Shown in pieces: positions 54,332 through 63,954 of a DNA stretch of 64,000 nt. The DNA comes from Robertmurraya dakarensis (GTDB lineage Bacteria; Bacillota; Bacilli; Bacillales; Cytobacillaceae). The notes beneath the pieces are model-generated. The model was not told where the DNA came from. It made no database searches and worked only from the letters and a program-made list of their open reading frames with translations. The position numbers and the translations under genes were made by a program. Location of the stretch: positions 2,470,244-2,534,243 of the forward strand of contig NZ_LT707409.1 of NCBI RefSeq assembly GCF_900156875.1, in the 5' to 3' direction. The number at the start of each line of letters is the position of its first letter. The stretch's first letter is position 1.

Positions 54332-55918
54332 CTAATTTTGCTGCGAGATTTCCATTTCCTTTTTCCGCAGCTCAATCCGTCTAATTTTACCAGATGTAGT
54401 CTTTGGTAAGTCTGGTACAAACTCTATTTTTCTTGGATATTTATAAGGAGCAGTTAATTTCTTCACATGCTCTTGAAGATTTTTAACCAAGTCTGGGTCT
54501 TCATGATTAACCCCATCTCGCAGGACGATAAATGCTTTTACCACACTGCCTCTAACTTCATCTGGGCTGGCAACGACCGCACATTCCTTGACAGAAGGAT
54601 GCTTAACGAGTGCATCTTCGACTTCAAATGGTCCAATTGTGTAGCCTGAGCTGATGATAATATCATCACCGCGCCCTTCGAACCAAAAATAACCTTCTTC
54701 GTCTTTTTTCGCTTTATCTCCCGTAATATAATATTCTCCTCGGAATTGCATCGCTGTACGTTCTGGATCTTTATAATAATGTTTGAAGAGTGCGGGTGTT
54801 TTTACATGTACTGCGATATCTCCGACCTCGCCTACTTCACATGGAAAACCGTCTTCATTGATAATTTCTACACTATTCCCTGGAATCGGTTTTCCCATTG
54901 AACCTGCTTTCAGACTCATTCCTTTCGTGATTCCGACAAGGAGTGTATTTTCAGTTTGCCCGTAGCCATCACGAACTTCAATATTAAAATGTTTCTTGAA
55001 GGTATCGATAACATTAACATTTAAAGGCTCACCTGCTGACACAGCACTTCGTAGATTAGAAAGCTTGTAATCTTGCAGATTATCAACCTTCGCCATGAGA
55101 CGATACTCTGTTGGTGTACAGCAAAGAACATTCACCTTATATTGATCTAGTAATTGTAAATATTTATGCGGTTCAAATTTCCCGTGATAAACCAGTCCTG
55201 TCGCTCCAGAACCTAAAACAGATAAGAAGGGACTCCATATCCATTTTTGCCATCCAGGCCCCGCAGTTGCCCATACAATATCATCTTCCTCGATACATAA
55301 CCAATTAGGTGCTGCCGCTCTTAAATGCGCATATGCCCATCCATGGGTATGCACAACTCCCTTAGGGTTGCCGGTTGTTCCGGATGTGTATGATAAAAAT
55401 GCCATATCTTCTTTATCAGTGTCAGCTAATGCCAGAACTTCTGAGGATTTTTCCATCTCTTCTTCCAGATGGATCCATCCCTCTACCTTCGCACCAACTG
55501 CAAATTTGGTAATACTTTGTATTTCTTTAATATGATCAAATTGGTCAACATACTGATAATAACTGACAATTGCTTTAACATCACCATGAGAAATTCTGTA
55601 CTGAAGGTCTTTCGTACGCAGCATTTCCGAACTTGGAATGACAACTAACCCTGCTTTTAAAGCTGCAACATAGACTTGATAGGCTTCAACCAATCTTGGA
55701 ACAATGACAAGAACTACATCTCCCTTTTGTAAGCCGCTCTGCAAGAAAGCGTTTCCAATTCTATTTGCTTTTCCCAAAAGATCCTTATAGGTAATCTCTT
55801 TCTTATCACCGTCTTCAGATTCCCATTTCAATGCAAGTTTGTTAGGGTTTGCAGAAAATCTCTCCATTTCAGAAACTAAATTATATTTTTGCGGTGCTAA
55901 CAGGTCCTCTCGTTTCAT
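54332..55918 (-). CDS. ytcI: Acyl-CoA synthetase (AMP-forming) YtcI
   Basis: 528 residues, ANL superfamily, similar to medium-chain acyl-CoA and acetyl-CoA synthetases. Motifs: MAFLSYTSGTTGNPKGVVHT (P-loop), RDGYGQTENTLLVG, YYITGDKAKKDEEGYFWFEG and GRGDDIIISSGYTIGPFEVE, with the catalytic Lys in PKTTSGKIRRIEL. The exact acyl substrate cannot be read from the sequence. GGGGGAG precedes the ATG. Position next to nadF matches B. subtilis ytcI. Confidence 0.92.
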   Translation of the reverse strand: MKREDLLAPQKYNLVSEMERFSANPNKLALKWESEDGDKKEITYKDLLGKANRIGNAFLQSGLQKGDVVLVIVPRLVEAYQVYVAALKAGLVVIPSSEMLRTKDLQYRISHGDVKAIVSYYQYVDQFDHIKEIQSITKFAVGAKVEGWIHLEEEMEKSSEVLALADTDKEDMAFLSYTSGTTGNPKGVVHTHGWAYAHLRAAAPNWLCIEEDDIVWATAGPGWQKWIWSPFLSVLGSGATGLVYHGKFEPHKYLQLLDQYKVNVLCCTPTEYRLMAKVDNLQDYKLSNLRSAVSAGEPLNVNVIDTFKKHFNIEVRDGYGQTENTLLVGITKGMSLKAGSMGKPIPGNSVEIINEDGFPCEVGEVGDIAVHVKTPALFKHYYKDPERTAMQFRGEYYITGDKAKKDEEGYFWFEGRGDDIIISSGYTIGPFEVEDALVKHPSVKECAVVASPDEVRGSVVKAFIVLRDGVNHEDPDLVKNLQEHVKKLTAPYKYPRKIEFVPDLPKTTSGKIRRIELRKKEMEISQQN

Positions 55919-56124
55919 CCATAACTCCCCCTAAAATAGGATTAAATATGTAAAAAATAAAGCTTGCTTCTATTATACAAAATTTTAAAAAGATTATAAA
56001 TTATTATATTGCTGTTAAAAGAAATTTATATCTATTATTATTATCTGGTCATAAAAACTGGTGATGAACTTATTTTACTCCTTCTCATGAAAAATCGCCA
56101 GTAAAAAGTAATCTTTATCTTGAG

Positions 56125-56159
56125 AAAATAATAAAGAAGCAGGCCGCAGCCTGCTTCTT
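56125..56159 (-). terminator. Terminator after sspA
   Basis: AAGAAGCAGG (56134-56143) and CCTGCTTCTT (56150-56159) form a 10 bp stem; TATTATTTTC follows on the minus strand. Confidence 0.9.
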
Positions 56160-56187
56160 GTAGCCATTTTTTATATAGTTTTTTTAA

Positions 56188-56403
56188 TTAAAATTGTCCA
56201 CCTTGTCCGCTCATTGATTGTTGAGCAAAAGATACTAGACGCTTAGTAATTTCTCCACCAACAGAACCGTTAGCACGAGAAGTTGTGTCAGCACCAAGGT
56301 TTACACCAAATTCTGAAGCAATCTCAATTTTCATTTGGTTAAGAGCTTGATCTGCACCAGGAACCAATAGCTGATTTGAGTTGTTGCTGTTGTTGTTTGC
56401 CAT
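56188..56403 (-). CDS. sspA: Alpha/beta-type small acid-soluble spore protein
   Basis: 71 residues. It coats DNA in the spore and is degraded at germination. The germination protease recognition site is [10 protein letters not shown]; the second family signature is [17 protein letters not shown]. The Asn/Ser-rich start [11 protein letters not shown] is typical. The open frame extends 18 codons upstream, but AGGAGG lies before the ATG at 56403. A sigma-G-like promoter is at 56426-56456. The symbol follows synteny. Confidence 0.96.
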   Translation of the reverse strand: MANNNSNNSNQLLVPGADQALNQMKIEIASEFGVNLGADTTSRANGSVGGEITKRLVSFAQQSMSGQGGQF

Positions 56404-56425
56404 GTGTATCACCTCCTTGTGAGTA

Positions 56426-56456
56426 TAGAATGTGTTTTCCACACGACATTCATTCA
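56426..56456 (-). promoter_or_regulatory. Sigma-G-type promoter of sspA
   Basis: On the minus strand TGAATG (56456-56451), 18 bases, CATTCTA (56432-56426), close to the forespore sigma-G consensus TGAATA / CATACTA. The leader would be only about 20 nt. Confidence 0.6.
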
Positions 56457-56524
56457 CAATATCAGCTGGTAATTGTTCACAGTAGAAAATTTATCGTAAA
56501 GTACAAAGCAGACAGGCCCCGCCA

Positions 56525-57736
56525 TTAAAATAGTTCATCTAAAGAGTCAGCTTCCTGTTCTTTCTTTGGGCTAATTTGAATCGTTTCCGTGCCTTCTACC
56601 GCTTCCATAATTAGCGGCTCAAAGTCAACAAAGCTCTCGTAGTATTGAACCTTTTCTTTTTTTGGCTTTGTCTTCGGTGAGGACGGTACGAAAACGGTAC
56701 AGCAATCCTCATAAGGCTGAATCGATATATCATGAGTGTCAATATCTTGAGCAATTTTGATAATATCTGTTTTATCCATTGTGATCAGCGGACGTAAAAT
56801 TGGCGTATTTGTCACATCATTAATCGCATACATGCTTTCTATCGTTTGACTAGCAACCTGCCCGAGACTTTCACCCGTTACGATCGCAAGTCCGCCAAAT
56901 TTTTCTCTCAATGCATCAGTGATTCTTAGCATTAACCTTCTTGTTGTTGTCATCGTATAGTTTTCAGGTACTTGCTTTTGAATAAGCTGCTGAATGGCAG
57001 TAAATGGTACAATATGCAGCGTAAAATAACCTCCATTTGCATATGAAAGCTTTTCGGCAAGCTCGATAACCTTTTGCTTTGAACGCTCACTTGTAAACGG
57101 AGGGCTGAAAAAATGGACAGCTTCTAATTCCAATCCCCGTTTCATGGATAAAAAGCCTGAAACAGGGCTGTCAATCCCACCAGAAAGCATCAGCATCGCT
57201 TTACCGCTAGAACCAATAGGCAGACCTCCTGCCCCTGGTATGTTCTCACATGATAAATATGTACCTTCTTCGCGTACTTCTATTTGGAGATTGATATCCG
57301 GTTTTTTTACATCTACTTTTAAGCCAGGGATATTTTTCAACAGATGTGCGCCAAATGTCTGATTCAATTCATTTGTATCAAGAAAATACGTTTTATCAGC
57401 TCTTCTAGCTGAAATCTTAAATGTTGATCCTTCAGTGTATACTCTTTGGAACAGCTTTAGTGCAGCTTCCTTCATTTCCTCAATCTCATTTGATGTTTTG
57501 ACAGCTGGGCTGAGAGAAGATATCCCAAAAATCCCTTTAATGCGCTGAATAATTTCATCACCATTATCACCATTTAAGACGATATGCATTCTTTCTCTTT
57601 TCCCCTGAACTTTCGCATTTGGATAATCAACAATCGCCCGTTGAATGCTTCTTTTAAGTTTCTCTACAAATTTATTTCGATTTCTGCCCTTTGTGGAAAT
57701 TTCACCATATCTTATCAAGATGCGATCATAATTCAT
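56525..57736 (-). CDS. thiI: tRNA 4-thiouridine synthase ThiI
   Basis: 403 residues. It thiolates U8 of tRNA. Domains in order: N-terminal ferredoxin-like, THUMP (about 60-165), and PP-loop synthase with MLMLSGGIDSPVSGFLSMKR. It has no rhodanese domain, the usual state in Bacillus, where sulfur comes from a dedicated cysteine desulfurase. That enzyme is the gene just upstream, two bases away. Confidence 0.96.
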   Translation of the reverse strand: MNYDRILIRYGEISTKGRNRNKFVEKLKRSIQRAIVDYPNAKVQGKRERMHIVLNGDNGDEIIQRIKGIFGISSLSPAVKTSNEIEEMKEAALKLFQRVYTEGSTFKISARRADKTYFLDTNELNQTFGAHLLKNIPGLKVDVKKPDINLQIEVREEGTYLSCENIPGAGGLPIGSSGKAMLMLSGGIDSPVSGFLSMKRGLELEAVHFFSPPFTSERSKQKVIELAEKLSYANGGYFTLHIVPFTAIQQLIQKQVPENYTMTTTRRLMLRITDALREKFGGLAIVTGESLGQVASQTIESMYAINDVTNTPILRPLITMDKTDIIKIAQDIDTHDISIQPYEDCCTVFVPSSPKTKPKKEKVQYYESFVDFEPLIMEAVEGTETIQISPKKEQEADSLDELF

Positions 57737-57738
57737 GT

Positions 57739-58881
57739 CTACTTCATAACCTCTTTCAAATTTTTTACAGTTTCTTTAATAATAGTCAAAGCTTGATTGA
57801 TCTCTTCCATCCTATTCTCATAGGATAAACTAATCCGAACAGAACTGTTGGCAAGTCCTTCATCAACACCCATAGCTAGTAATGTTGTACTGGTGCTTTT
57901 CTTTTTGGAAGAGCACGCACTGGTTGTAGAGACATATACTCCCTTTTCTTCAAGGGCATGCACAAAAACTTCTGCCTTAAATCCTTTTATCGAAAAATTA
58001 ATGATATGCGGAGCACTATGAACAGAAGGTGTATGAATGGTTACATCACTTAGTTCCATTAATCCTTGGATCATTTGCTCTTTCATGGAAACAAGGCGGC
58101 CGCTATCACTTCGCTGCTTTTCCATCGTTAACCGCAATGCTTTTGCCATGGCTACTGCACCTGCGACATTTTCCGTCCCGCTTCTTATCGTAAATTCCTG
58201 GCTTCCGCCCGTCAAAAGCGGCGAGATTTGTACGCCGTCACGGACGTATAATAACCCTGTCCCTTTTAAGCCATGAAATTTATGCCCTGAAATGGAGCAG
58301 AGGTCAATATGATGTCTTTTTAAATCTAGCGGGATCTTCCCAGCACCTTGCACATAATCAACATGAAAAAGCACTCGAGGATATTTCTGCAGGAACTTTC
58401 CAACCTCCTCGACAGGCTGTATCGTGCCCACCTCATTATTTACATGCATAACAGTAACAAGAATCGTATCCCGAGAAATAGCTTTCTCAAGGTCATCTAT
58501 ATTCATTCTTCCCTCGCTATTTACAGGAAGGTATGTTATCTCAAATCCAAGCTGCTTTAATTGATTCATCGTTTCTCTGACAGACGCATGCTCAACTTCT
58601 GTCGTTATGATATGGTTTCCGCGGCCCCGATGTTTAATAGCAGCACCCTTAATAGCTAGATTGTTGCTCTCCGTGCCGCCAGATGTAAAAAAGACCTCAC
58701 CCGGTTTCACTCCAAGTAAATCCGCCAATTGCTTTCTCCCTTTTGAGAGCAGATTTTCCGCCTGCACGCCTAATTGGTGGAGAGAGGAAGGATTCCCAAA
58801 GTAGTCAGTTGATACTTTGACAAAAGAATCGATGACTTCTTTATATGGTCTTGTTGTCGCACTATTATCTAAGTAGATCAT
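57739..58881 (-). CDS. nifZ: Cysteine desulfurase (NifZ type, sulfur donor for ThiI)
   Basis: 380 residues, NifS/IscS-like PLP enzyme. The PLP-binding Lys is in CSISGHKFHGLKGTGLLYV and the active Cys in VSTTSACSSKKKSTSTT. In B. subtilis the desulfurase encoded with thiI (NifZ) serves 4-thiouridine formation; two-base spacing to thiI supports the same here. The general IscS-type enzyme would be elsewhere. The ATG has GGGGT upstream. Confidence 0.93.
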   Translation of the reverse strand: MIYLDNSATTRPYKEVIDSFVKVSTDYFGNPSSLHQLGVQAENLLSKGRKQLADLLGVKPGEVFFTSGGTESNNLAIKGAAIKHRGRGNHIITTEVEHASVRETMNQLKQLGFEITYLPVNSEGRMNIDDLEKAISRDTILVTVMHVNNEVGTIQPVEEVGKFLQKYPRVLFHVDYVQGAGKIPLDLKRHHIDLCSISGHKFHGLKGTGLLYVRDGVQISPLLTGGSQEFTIRSGTENVAGAVAMAKALRLTMEKQRSDSGRLVSMKEQMIQGLMELSDVTIHTPSVHSAPHIINFSIKGFKAEVFVHALEEKGVYVSTTSACSSKKKSTSTTLLAMGVDEGLANSSVRISLSYENRMEEINQALTIIKETVKNLKEVMK

Positions 58882-58975
58882 GGTCTTTACCCCTTCATAC
58901 TCGTCCGATTTTTATTTTGCTAACTGTTAATCCTATCATAACATGGTTAAATTGAGAAATATCTCAATCTCATCC

Positions 58976-59013
58976 ATAAAAAAAAATCCGTTCTCATTTA
59001 AGCAGAACGGATT
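58976..59013 (-). terminator. Terminator after ezrA
   Basis: AATCCGTTCT (58985-58994) and AGAACGGATT (59004-59013) form a 10 bp stem, with a long T-run on the minus strand. Confidence 0.94.
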
Positions 59014-59023
59014 AACCATCTTA

Positions 59024-60715
59024 TCATTTTTTTTCAGAAAGGATTGATTCAATTTTTTTCAAAGCACCTGGTTCGATTTCTTCAATTGCAGAAGCTGCCT
59101 GTTCCAATGCTGAATGGTAATCATAACCTCTAAAGGATTGTTCTGCTTCCTTCAGCCCTTCATCAACAGAAGCGTACCTGCTGCGATATCTGTTTCCATA
59201 TTGAATAACCTTTTCTACCAGCCGTACCGTCTCTACAATTTCCGTAGTTGCATTAAAAATCCGATCAACCGTCATAACTGCAATGTCCAAATATTTTTGC
59301 ACAGTAGGGATATCCAGCGGCTGTTCTTCTAATTTTATTTTTACGTTTTCAATACTTTCCTTAGCATCCTGTAATAACTCTAAGTAATCTTTCGAAAGAC
59401 CAGGTACATTGTTTTTTGACACTAGCTTGATCGATTCCGCTATTTTCTTAGTAAGTTCTTGTACTTTTTCACGTGCAGCTAATTCATCTTTTCTCAATGT
59501 CTTCAAGTTTTCATCAAAATTAATTAATTCCTGATGGATCTCCTCCAGCTGATCTCGAATTCCGTTCAACTCTTCCTTCAAGATGGAGTAGGCCATTTCA
59601 TCATTTTGAATTTTATGTTCTAACAATTCAAAGCGCGAAAATAATTGATGAAGCTTTTCCTCTAAGGCATTTTGTTCTTGCAGTCTATTATCTGAAATAT
59701 GGTAGCTTTGCTTGACAATTTCAATTTCATCCTTAAGCATCTCATTGGCTTCTTGCGCAGTTAGAAGCATTTCTTTCGTTTCTTCTTCATGCACATGAAT
59801 GAACTGCTTTGCCTTCACTTCTTCTTCGAATAAATCATAAAGGCCATCAATGATTTTCTTAATCTCTTCAACGCCTTTTTCCACCTGATCTGTTTCGATT
59901 TCCTCTATGGAAGAGATAAAAGTAGTTAATTCTTCTTCAATTCCCTCTATTTCTTTATCCAGCTCAACATGATCAAGTATATACCCTTGCTGAACCATTT
60001 CTCTGTAGCCCTCTCTAATTTCATGGAGCTGAGCTGGTATTTTCGACTGACATTCAACTAATAAACTTGGGATAACCTCTAATTTATGTCTAATATCATT
60101 TTGCATGGCTTGTATGAATAAGACATTCTCTCTCGCTTTCAAATAGTCACCATGATTGGTAAGCTCTTCAAACTCCTGAAAGTGAGTGTTCATCTCGTTT
60201 AGTTTAAGTTCTAATCCTGCTTCTGCAGCCCCGTAATTATGACGATGTGCCAATAAAGTCTTTTTCATAATTCGGTATGACTCTTTTAATTCCTCAATTT
60301 CTGAACGGTTCTTTTCTTCACTGCCAACTAATTCATTGATTTGCTCCAGAAGTGTCTTAATCTTTTTTTCCACTTCATTTAAATGTTCTTCAATTGCAGA
60401 CATCACTTCTTTTACTTTTTTGAAACGGTATTTATCAATAAACTCCTCAGCATCAAACAAATATTCCTCTACGTCAGGCAGCTGGGTGGTGACAATATCA
60501 TCCCATTCATTTCGCCACTTTTCGAAGAGCTCTTCTGTTTCACCGGTCATATTTAATGCCTTAACCCTCGACATTTGCTCGATCACCGGCCGATTCATAA
60601 TATCTATTTTCCACGATTCATAGTGATCAATCTCTTTATAATATTTCTTTTTCACAAAAAAGCCGATTATGTATAAGCAAAGGACTAACCCTAAGCCGCC
60701 AATTATATATTCCAA
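59024..60715 (-). CDS. ezrA: Septation ring regulator EzrA
   Basis: 563 residues. A single N-terminal membrane segment (about 2-21, EYIIGGLGLVLCLYIIGFFV) is followed by an almost entirely helical, spectrin-like coiled-coil cytoplasmic region. EzrA interacts with FtsZ and prevents extra polar rings. The length matches B. subtilis EzrA (562). The start is TTG behind GGGGG. It is transcribed alone, with a strong terminator. Confidence 0.96.
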   Translation of the reverse strand: MEYIIGGLGLVLCLYIIGFFVKKKYYKEIDHYESWKIDIMNRPVIEQMSRVKALNMTGETEELFEKWRNEWDDIVTTQLPDVEEYLFDAEEFIDKYRFKKVKEVMSAIEEHLNEVEKKIKTLLEQINELVGSEEKNRSEIEELKESYRIMKKTLLAHRHNYGAAEAGLELKLNEMNTHFQEFEELTNHGDYLKARENVLFIQAMQNDIRHKLEVIPSLLVECQSKIPAQLHEIREGYREMVQQGYILDHVELDKEIEGIEEELTTFISSIEEIETDQVEKGVEEIKKIIDGLYDLFEEEVKAKQFIHVHEEETKEMLLTAQEANEMLKDEIEIVKQSYHISDNRLQEQNALEEKLHQLFSRFELLEHKIQNDEMAYSILKEELNGIRDQLEEIHQELINFDENLKTLRKDELAAREKVQELTKKIAESIKLVSKNNVPGLSKDYLELLQDAKESIENVKIKLEEQPLDIPTVQKYLDIAVMTVDRIFNATTEIVETVRLVEKVIQYGNRYRSRYASVDEGLKEAEQSFRGYDYHSALEQAASAIEEIEPGALKKIESILSEKK

Positions 60716-60978
60716 TGTATTGCCCCCTGTCTAGCTCAAGGATTTGGTCGTAAATAGTCAAAATATGTGCATTTCAATGTTTTTATGATACCATGTAAAC
60801 GACAATTTTTGACTAGTAATTTCAAAAATTTTGTTCCAAATGTAATAAAAAGACAGTTTTTCTCTTAAAACAGCATAAAAACGACGAAATACTTGCTTTT
60901 TTTAATTTCATCTCGAATCCTATTAGATTAGCAGATATTTGTTCAAACGTATATAGTTATCAATGAGGAGGTTTTAAT

Positions 60979-61782
60979 ATGTTAAAAGATGGGCATATCC
61001 ATACCCCCTATTGTCCACATGGTACAAATGATTCATTAGAGCAATATGTTGAAACTGCCATTAGACTAGGTTTCTCTGAAATTTCATTCACAGAGCACGC
61101 GCCGCTGCCTGAAGGTTTTATCGACACCACCCCCCAGCAAGATAGTGCGATGGACATAAAAGATTTACCTCGATACTTTGAAGAGATAGATCAGCTTAAA
61201 AGTAAATATAAGGACAAAATCAAGATTAATACTGGTTTAGAAGTAGACTATATCGAAGGGTTTGAAGAACAAACAACTTCGTTCTTAAACCAATACGGAG
61301 AAAGACTGGATGATGCTGTTTTATCCGTCCATTTTTTAAAAAGTGAAAATTCATACGACTGCCTTGATTACAGTCCTGAATATTTCGGCAACATGATTCA
61401 ACACTATGGGTCAGTAGAAAAAATTTATGAACAGTACTACAGAACCTTGCTTAAGTCCATTAATGCGGACCTTGGTCCTTACAAACCAAAAAGGATCGGA
61501 CATATTACATTGGTGAAAAAGTTTCAAAAAAAATTCCCGGCAGCCTATGAATTTAAAGATGAATTAATGCAAATTCTCTATTGCATAAAAGTAAATGGAT
61601 ATGAACTTGATTACAATGGAGCTGGTACAGCAAAACCATTATGCCGGGAGCCTTATCCGCCTCTATGGATCGCAGAGGAGGCTTCTAAACTCGATATTCC
61701 GCTCGTATATGGATCAGATGCCCACCAATTGAAGGACTTAAAGCAGGGATTTCATGAAATGTTTAAACAACAAATTTTCTAG
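60979..61782 (+). CDS. hisJ: Histidinol-phosphatase, PHP family
   Basis: 267 residues. It dephosphorylates L-histidinol phosphate in histidine synthesis. PHP-domain metal ligands: KDGHIHTPYCPHG, ISFTEHAPLPEGF, INTGLEVDYIEG, DAVLSVHFLKS, RIGHITLVKKF and YGSDAHQLKDL. GGAGG precedes the ATG. No other his genes are near, as in B. subtilis, where this gene lies apart from the his operon. Confidence 0.95.
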   Translation: MLKDGHIHTPYCPHGTNDSLEQYVETAIRLGFSEISFTEHAPLPEGFIDTTPQQDSAMDIKDLPRYFEEIDQLKSKYKDKIKINTGLEVDYIEGFEEQTTSFLNQYGERLDDAVLSVHFLKSENSYDCLDYSPEYFGNMIQHYGSVEKIYEQYYRTLLKSINADLGPYKPKRIGHITLVKKFQKKFPAAYEFKDELMQILYCIKVNGYELDYNGAGTAKPLCREPYPPLWIAEEASKLDIPLVYGSDAHQLKDLKQGFHEMFKQQIF

Positions 61783-61797
61783 GGTATATAGCTCAAA

Positions 61798-61832
61798 GAA
61801 AGACATCGGCATCAATTACGCCGATGTCTTGT
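61798..61832. terminator. Bidirectional terminator between hisJ and refZ
   Basis: AAGACATCGGC (61800-61810) and GCCGATGTCTT (61820-61830) are perfect 11 bp arms around a 9-base loop. Confidence 0.93.
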
Positions 61833-61857
61833 AAAATTTCAAACGACTGCCTTTCGC

Positions 61858-62490
61858 TTATTTTGCAGCAATCGGTAAGCGCTGGTTTGCGTGATTAACG
61901 AGTACGCCATCGATCCAATTATTGATTTCCTGCAAATACTTTTTTGCAAAATATTGTTCATGTGGAAAGACATGGAGGACTTCTGAAACATAAAAAGTAT
62001 TTAAAAAAGGCATCGATAATAATCCTTTATATTGAATAATCGTATAATTAATCGATAACGGCAGGAATTCTCTTGTACGCATTCCTTCTTCAAATACTTT
62101 CTTAAAAAAGTATCTTTCCTTTACATAATAAGTAGACATAATCTCTCTAACCACTTGTGAATCAATGGACATTTCCCGAAGGATGAACCTTGTTAGCTGT
62201 AAATTTTGGAATTGGAAGTGAAGAATTTTTTTCGTAATTTCCTTCAGGCATACTGTTGCCCCATCACTTAAAAGATGAAATCCTTTTTCAATTTCAGCTA
62301 GGTATTCTTCAAAAAAAGTTGTAAAACAGTACTCAAGAAGCCCTCTTTTATTTTGAAAATAATAAGAGATATTTGAAACATTTACGTTTGCTTTAGTCGA
62401 TATATCGCGAATTGATGTCCCGCTATAACCTTTTGTATTAAATAATGAAATGGCAGAGTCAAGAATGACATCCTTTGTATTACGCCCCAT
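61858..62490 (-). CDS. refZ: TetR-family FtsZ regulator RefZ
   Basis: 210 residues. The TetR-type DNA-binding domain contains LDSAISLFNTKGYSGTSIRD and ANVNVSNISYYFQNKRGLLE. By synteny (between ezrA/hisJ and rpsD) it is YttP/RefZ, which binds motifs near the origin and affects Z-ring placement early in sporulation. A general TetR repressor cannot be excluded from sequence alone. GAGGGAG precedes the ATG. No RefZ-binding motif was recognised nearby. The 264-base gap upstream (62491-62754) holds nothing I recognise. Confidence 0.85.
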   Translation of the reverse strand: MGRNTKDVILDSAISLFNTKGYSGTSIRDISTKANVNVSNISYYFQNKRGLLEYCFTTFFEEYLAEIEKGFHLLSDGATVCLKEITKKILHFQFQNLQLTRFILREMSIDSQVVREIMSTYYVKERYFFKKVFEEGMRTREFLPLSINYTIIQYKGLLSMPFLNTFYVSEVLHVFPHEQYFAKKYLQEINNWIDGVLVNHANQRLPIAAK

Positions 62491-62754
62491 TACTCCCTCT
62501 CCTCATTTTCGAATAATCTTAACGTATTCTTCTGTTTTTAGACTCGAGGTTACTATTTAATAAAGATATTCTGCAGAATATTCTCGTTTCCTTTATAAAA
62601 AACTCGACAAAGTCTCTGCTTTTTCTGTACTTTTTGAGTACTGCAAACGAAAATAAGAGAAAATTAAGGAAAAATACTGAGGTTATAGTCGAATATTGCG
62701 GCAAAATGCAGCAAGTTCTAAAAGTTTTAGAGGGGAATAGATGATATTGTTATT

Positions 62755-63954
62755 CTAAATGTCACCTTTTATTTTCTCGAATGCTTGCTTTAAATCATCA
62801 CAAATATCCTCCCAAGCCTCCAGTCCAACAGATAGGCGGAGGAGATTATCACCGATCCCCATTTCTTTTCTTTCCTCTGTCGGTACTACGGAATGTGTCA
62901 TCGTTGCCGGGTGCTGGATAAGGGTTTCTGCATCCCCCAAGCTTACAGCTATTTTTATAAGCTTCAAGTGATTCATAAAGGTTTGGGCATTTTCTTTTGA
63001 TCCTTTAATAGTAAAAGCGATAATTCCTCCCGGCTCAAGCATCTGCTTTTTCGCTATCACATAATCTGAACTGTTTTTATCCCCTGGATAGTAGATATTT
63101 TCGACACCTGGATGCTCAGCTAAAAAAGAGGCCACCTTCTCAGCATTTTTACAATGGCGTTCCATTCGAATGGCAAGTGTTTTAATTCCTCTCAGTAAAA
63201 GCCACGCATCAAATGGGGACATAACTCCACCGATGTCTTTTTGTGTCGTACTTGCCATTCTTTCAATAACAGACTTTTTGCCGACTACAATCCCGCCGAT
63301 TACATCTCCATGTCCACATATAAATTTAGTAGCGCTGTGAATCACTACATCACATCCCCATTGGATCGGCTTTTGCAAGTATGGAGAACAAAAGGTATTG
63401 TCGACTACTACAGGAATCCCCTTTTCATTTGCAACGCTTGCCACGAGCTCCAAGTCTACAAGTTTCATCGTTGGGTTTATAGGAGTTTCTACAAAGATAC
63501 ATGTTGTGTTTGGATTGATAGCGTCTAACAGTTCTTCTTTTGTAGACATAGGAGAAAATTGATGGTCAATATGGTATTTATCCTTCAGCATTTGTAAAAG
63601 TCCAAATGTGCAGCCATATACACCCTGAGAACAAAGAATATGGTCTCCCGATTTAGTAAGACTCATTAATGTAGCAGAAACGGCCGCCATCCCAGACGAA
63701 AAGGCTAGTGCCGCTTCTCCTTTTTCTAACACCGCCATCCTTTCCTCAAGCATCCTAACGGTTGGATTGCCTAGTCTTGAATAAATGTAGCCAGCTTCTT
63801 CTCCTGAAAATCGCCGCTCTCCACTTTCAGCATTCGGAAAAGTAAAAGTTGAGCTTTGAAAAATTGGGGGAACCAAACTTCCTTGAAACTGATTACAATC
63901 GTAGCCTTTGTGAATGATCTCCGTTTCAAAACGATAGCCTTTTTCGTTTCCCAT
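62755..63954 (-). CDS. megL: Methionine gamma-lyase (Cys/Met PLP enzyme)
   Basis: 399 residues. Cleaves methionine to methanethiol, 2-oxobutyrate and ammonia. The PLP Lys is in DVVIHSATKFICGHGDVIGG. The Cys in SQGVYGCTFGLLQ corresponds to the Cys characteristic of methionine gamma-lyases (YGCT) and separates it from cystathionine gamma-synthases and lyases. GGAGGGG precedes the ATG. The upstream region is cut by the window edge, so regulation (for example an S-box) cannot be judged. Cystathionine gamma-lyase is the main alternative. Confidence 0.85.
   Translation of the reverse strand: MGNEKGYRFETEIIHKGYDCNQFQGSLVPPIFQSSTFTFPNAESGERRFSGEEAGYIYSRLGNPTVRMLEERMAVLEKGEAALAFSSGMAAVSATLMSLTKSGDHILCSQGVYGCTFGLLQMLKDKYHIDHQFSPMSTKEELLDAINPNTTCIFVETPINPTMKLVDLELVASVANEKGIPVVVDNTFCSPYLQKPIQWGCDVVIHSATKFICGHGDVIGGIVVGKKSVIERMASTTQKDIGGVMSPFDAWLLLRGIKTLAIRMERHCKNAEKVASFLAEHPGVENIYYPGDKNSSDYVIAKKQMLEPGGIIAFTIKGSKENAQTFMNHLKLIKIAVSLGDAETLIQHPATMTHSVVPTEERKEMGIGDNLLRLSVGLEAWEDICDDLKQAFEKIKGDI

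Noticed and set aside
56030-56110. Small open frame of 14 codons and an ACTGG/CCAGT pairing in the ytcI-sspA gap
   Set aside because: Too short, with no clear ribosome binding site, and the 5 bp pairing is within chance expectation.
62491-62754. Promoter or riboswitch between megL and refZ
   Set aside because: The stretch is AT-rich without a recognisable promoter pair, terminator or structured motif; any S-box for megL would lie beyond the window edge.
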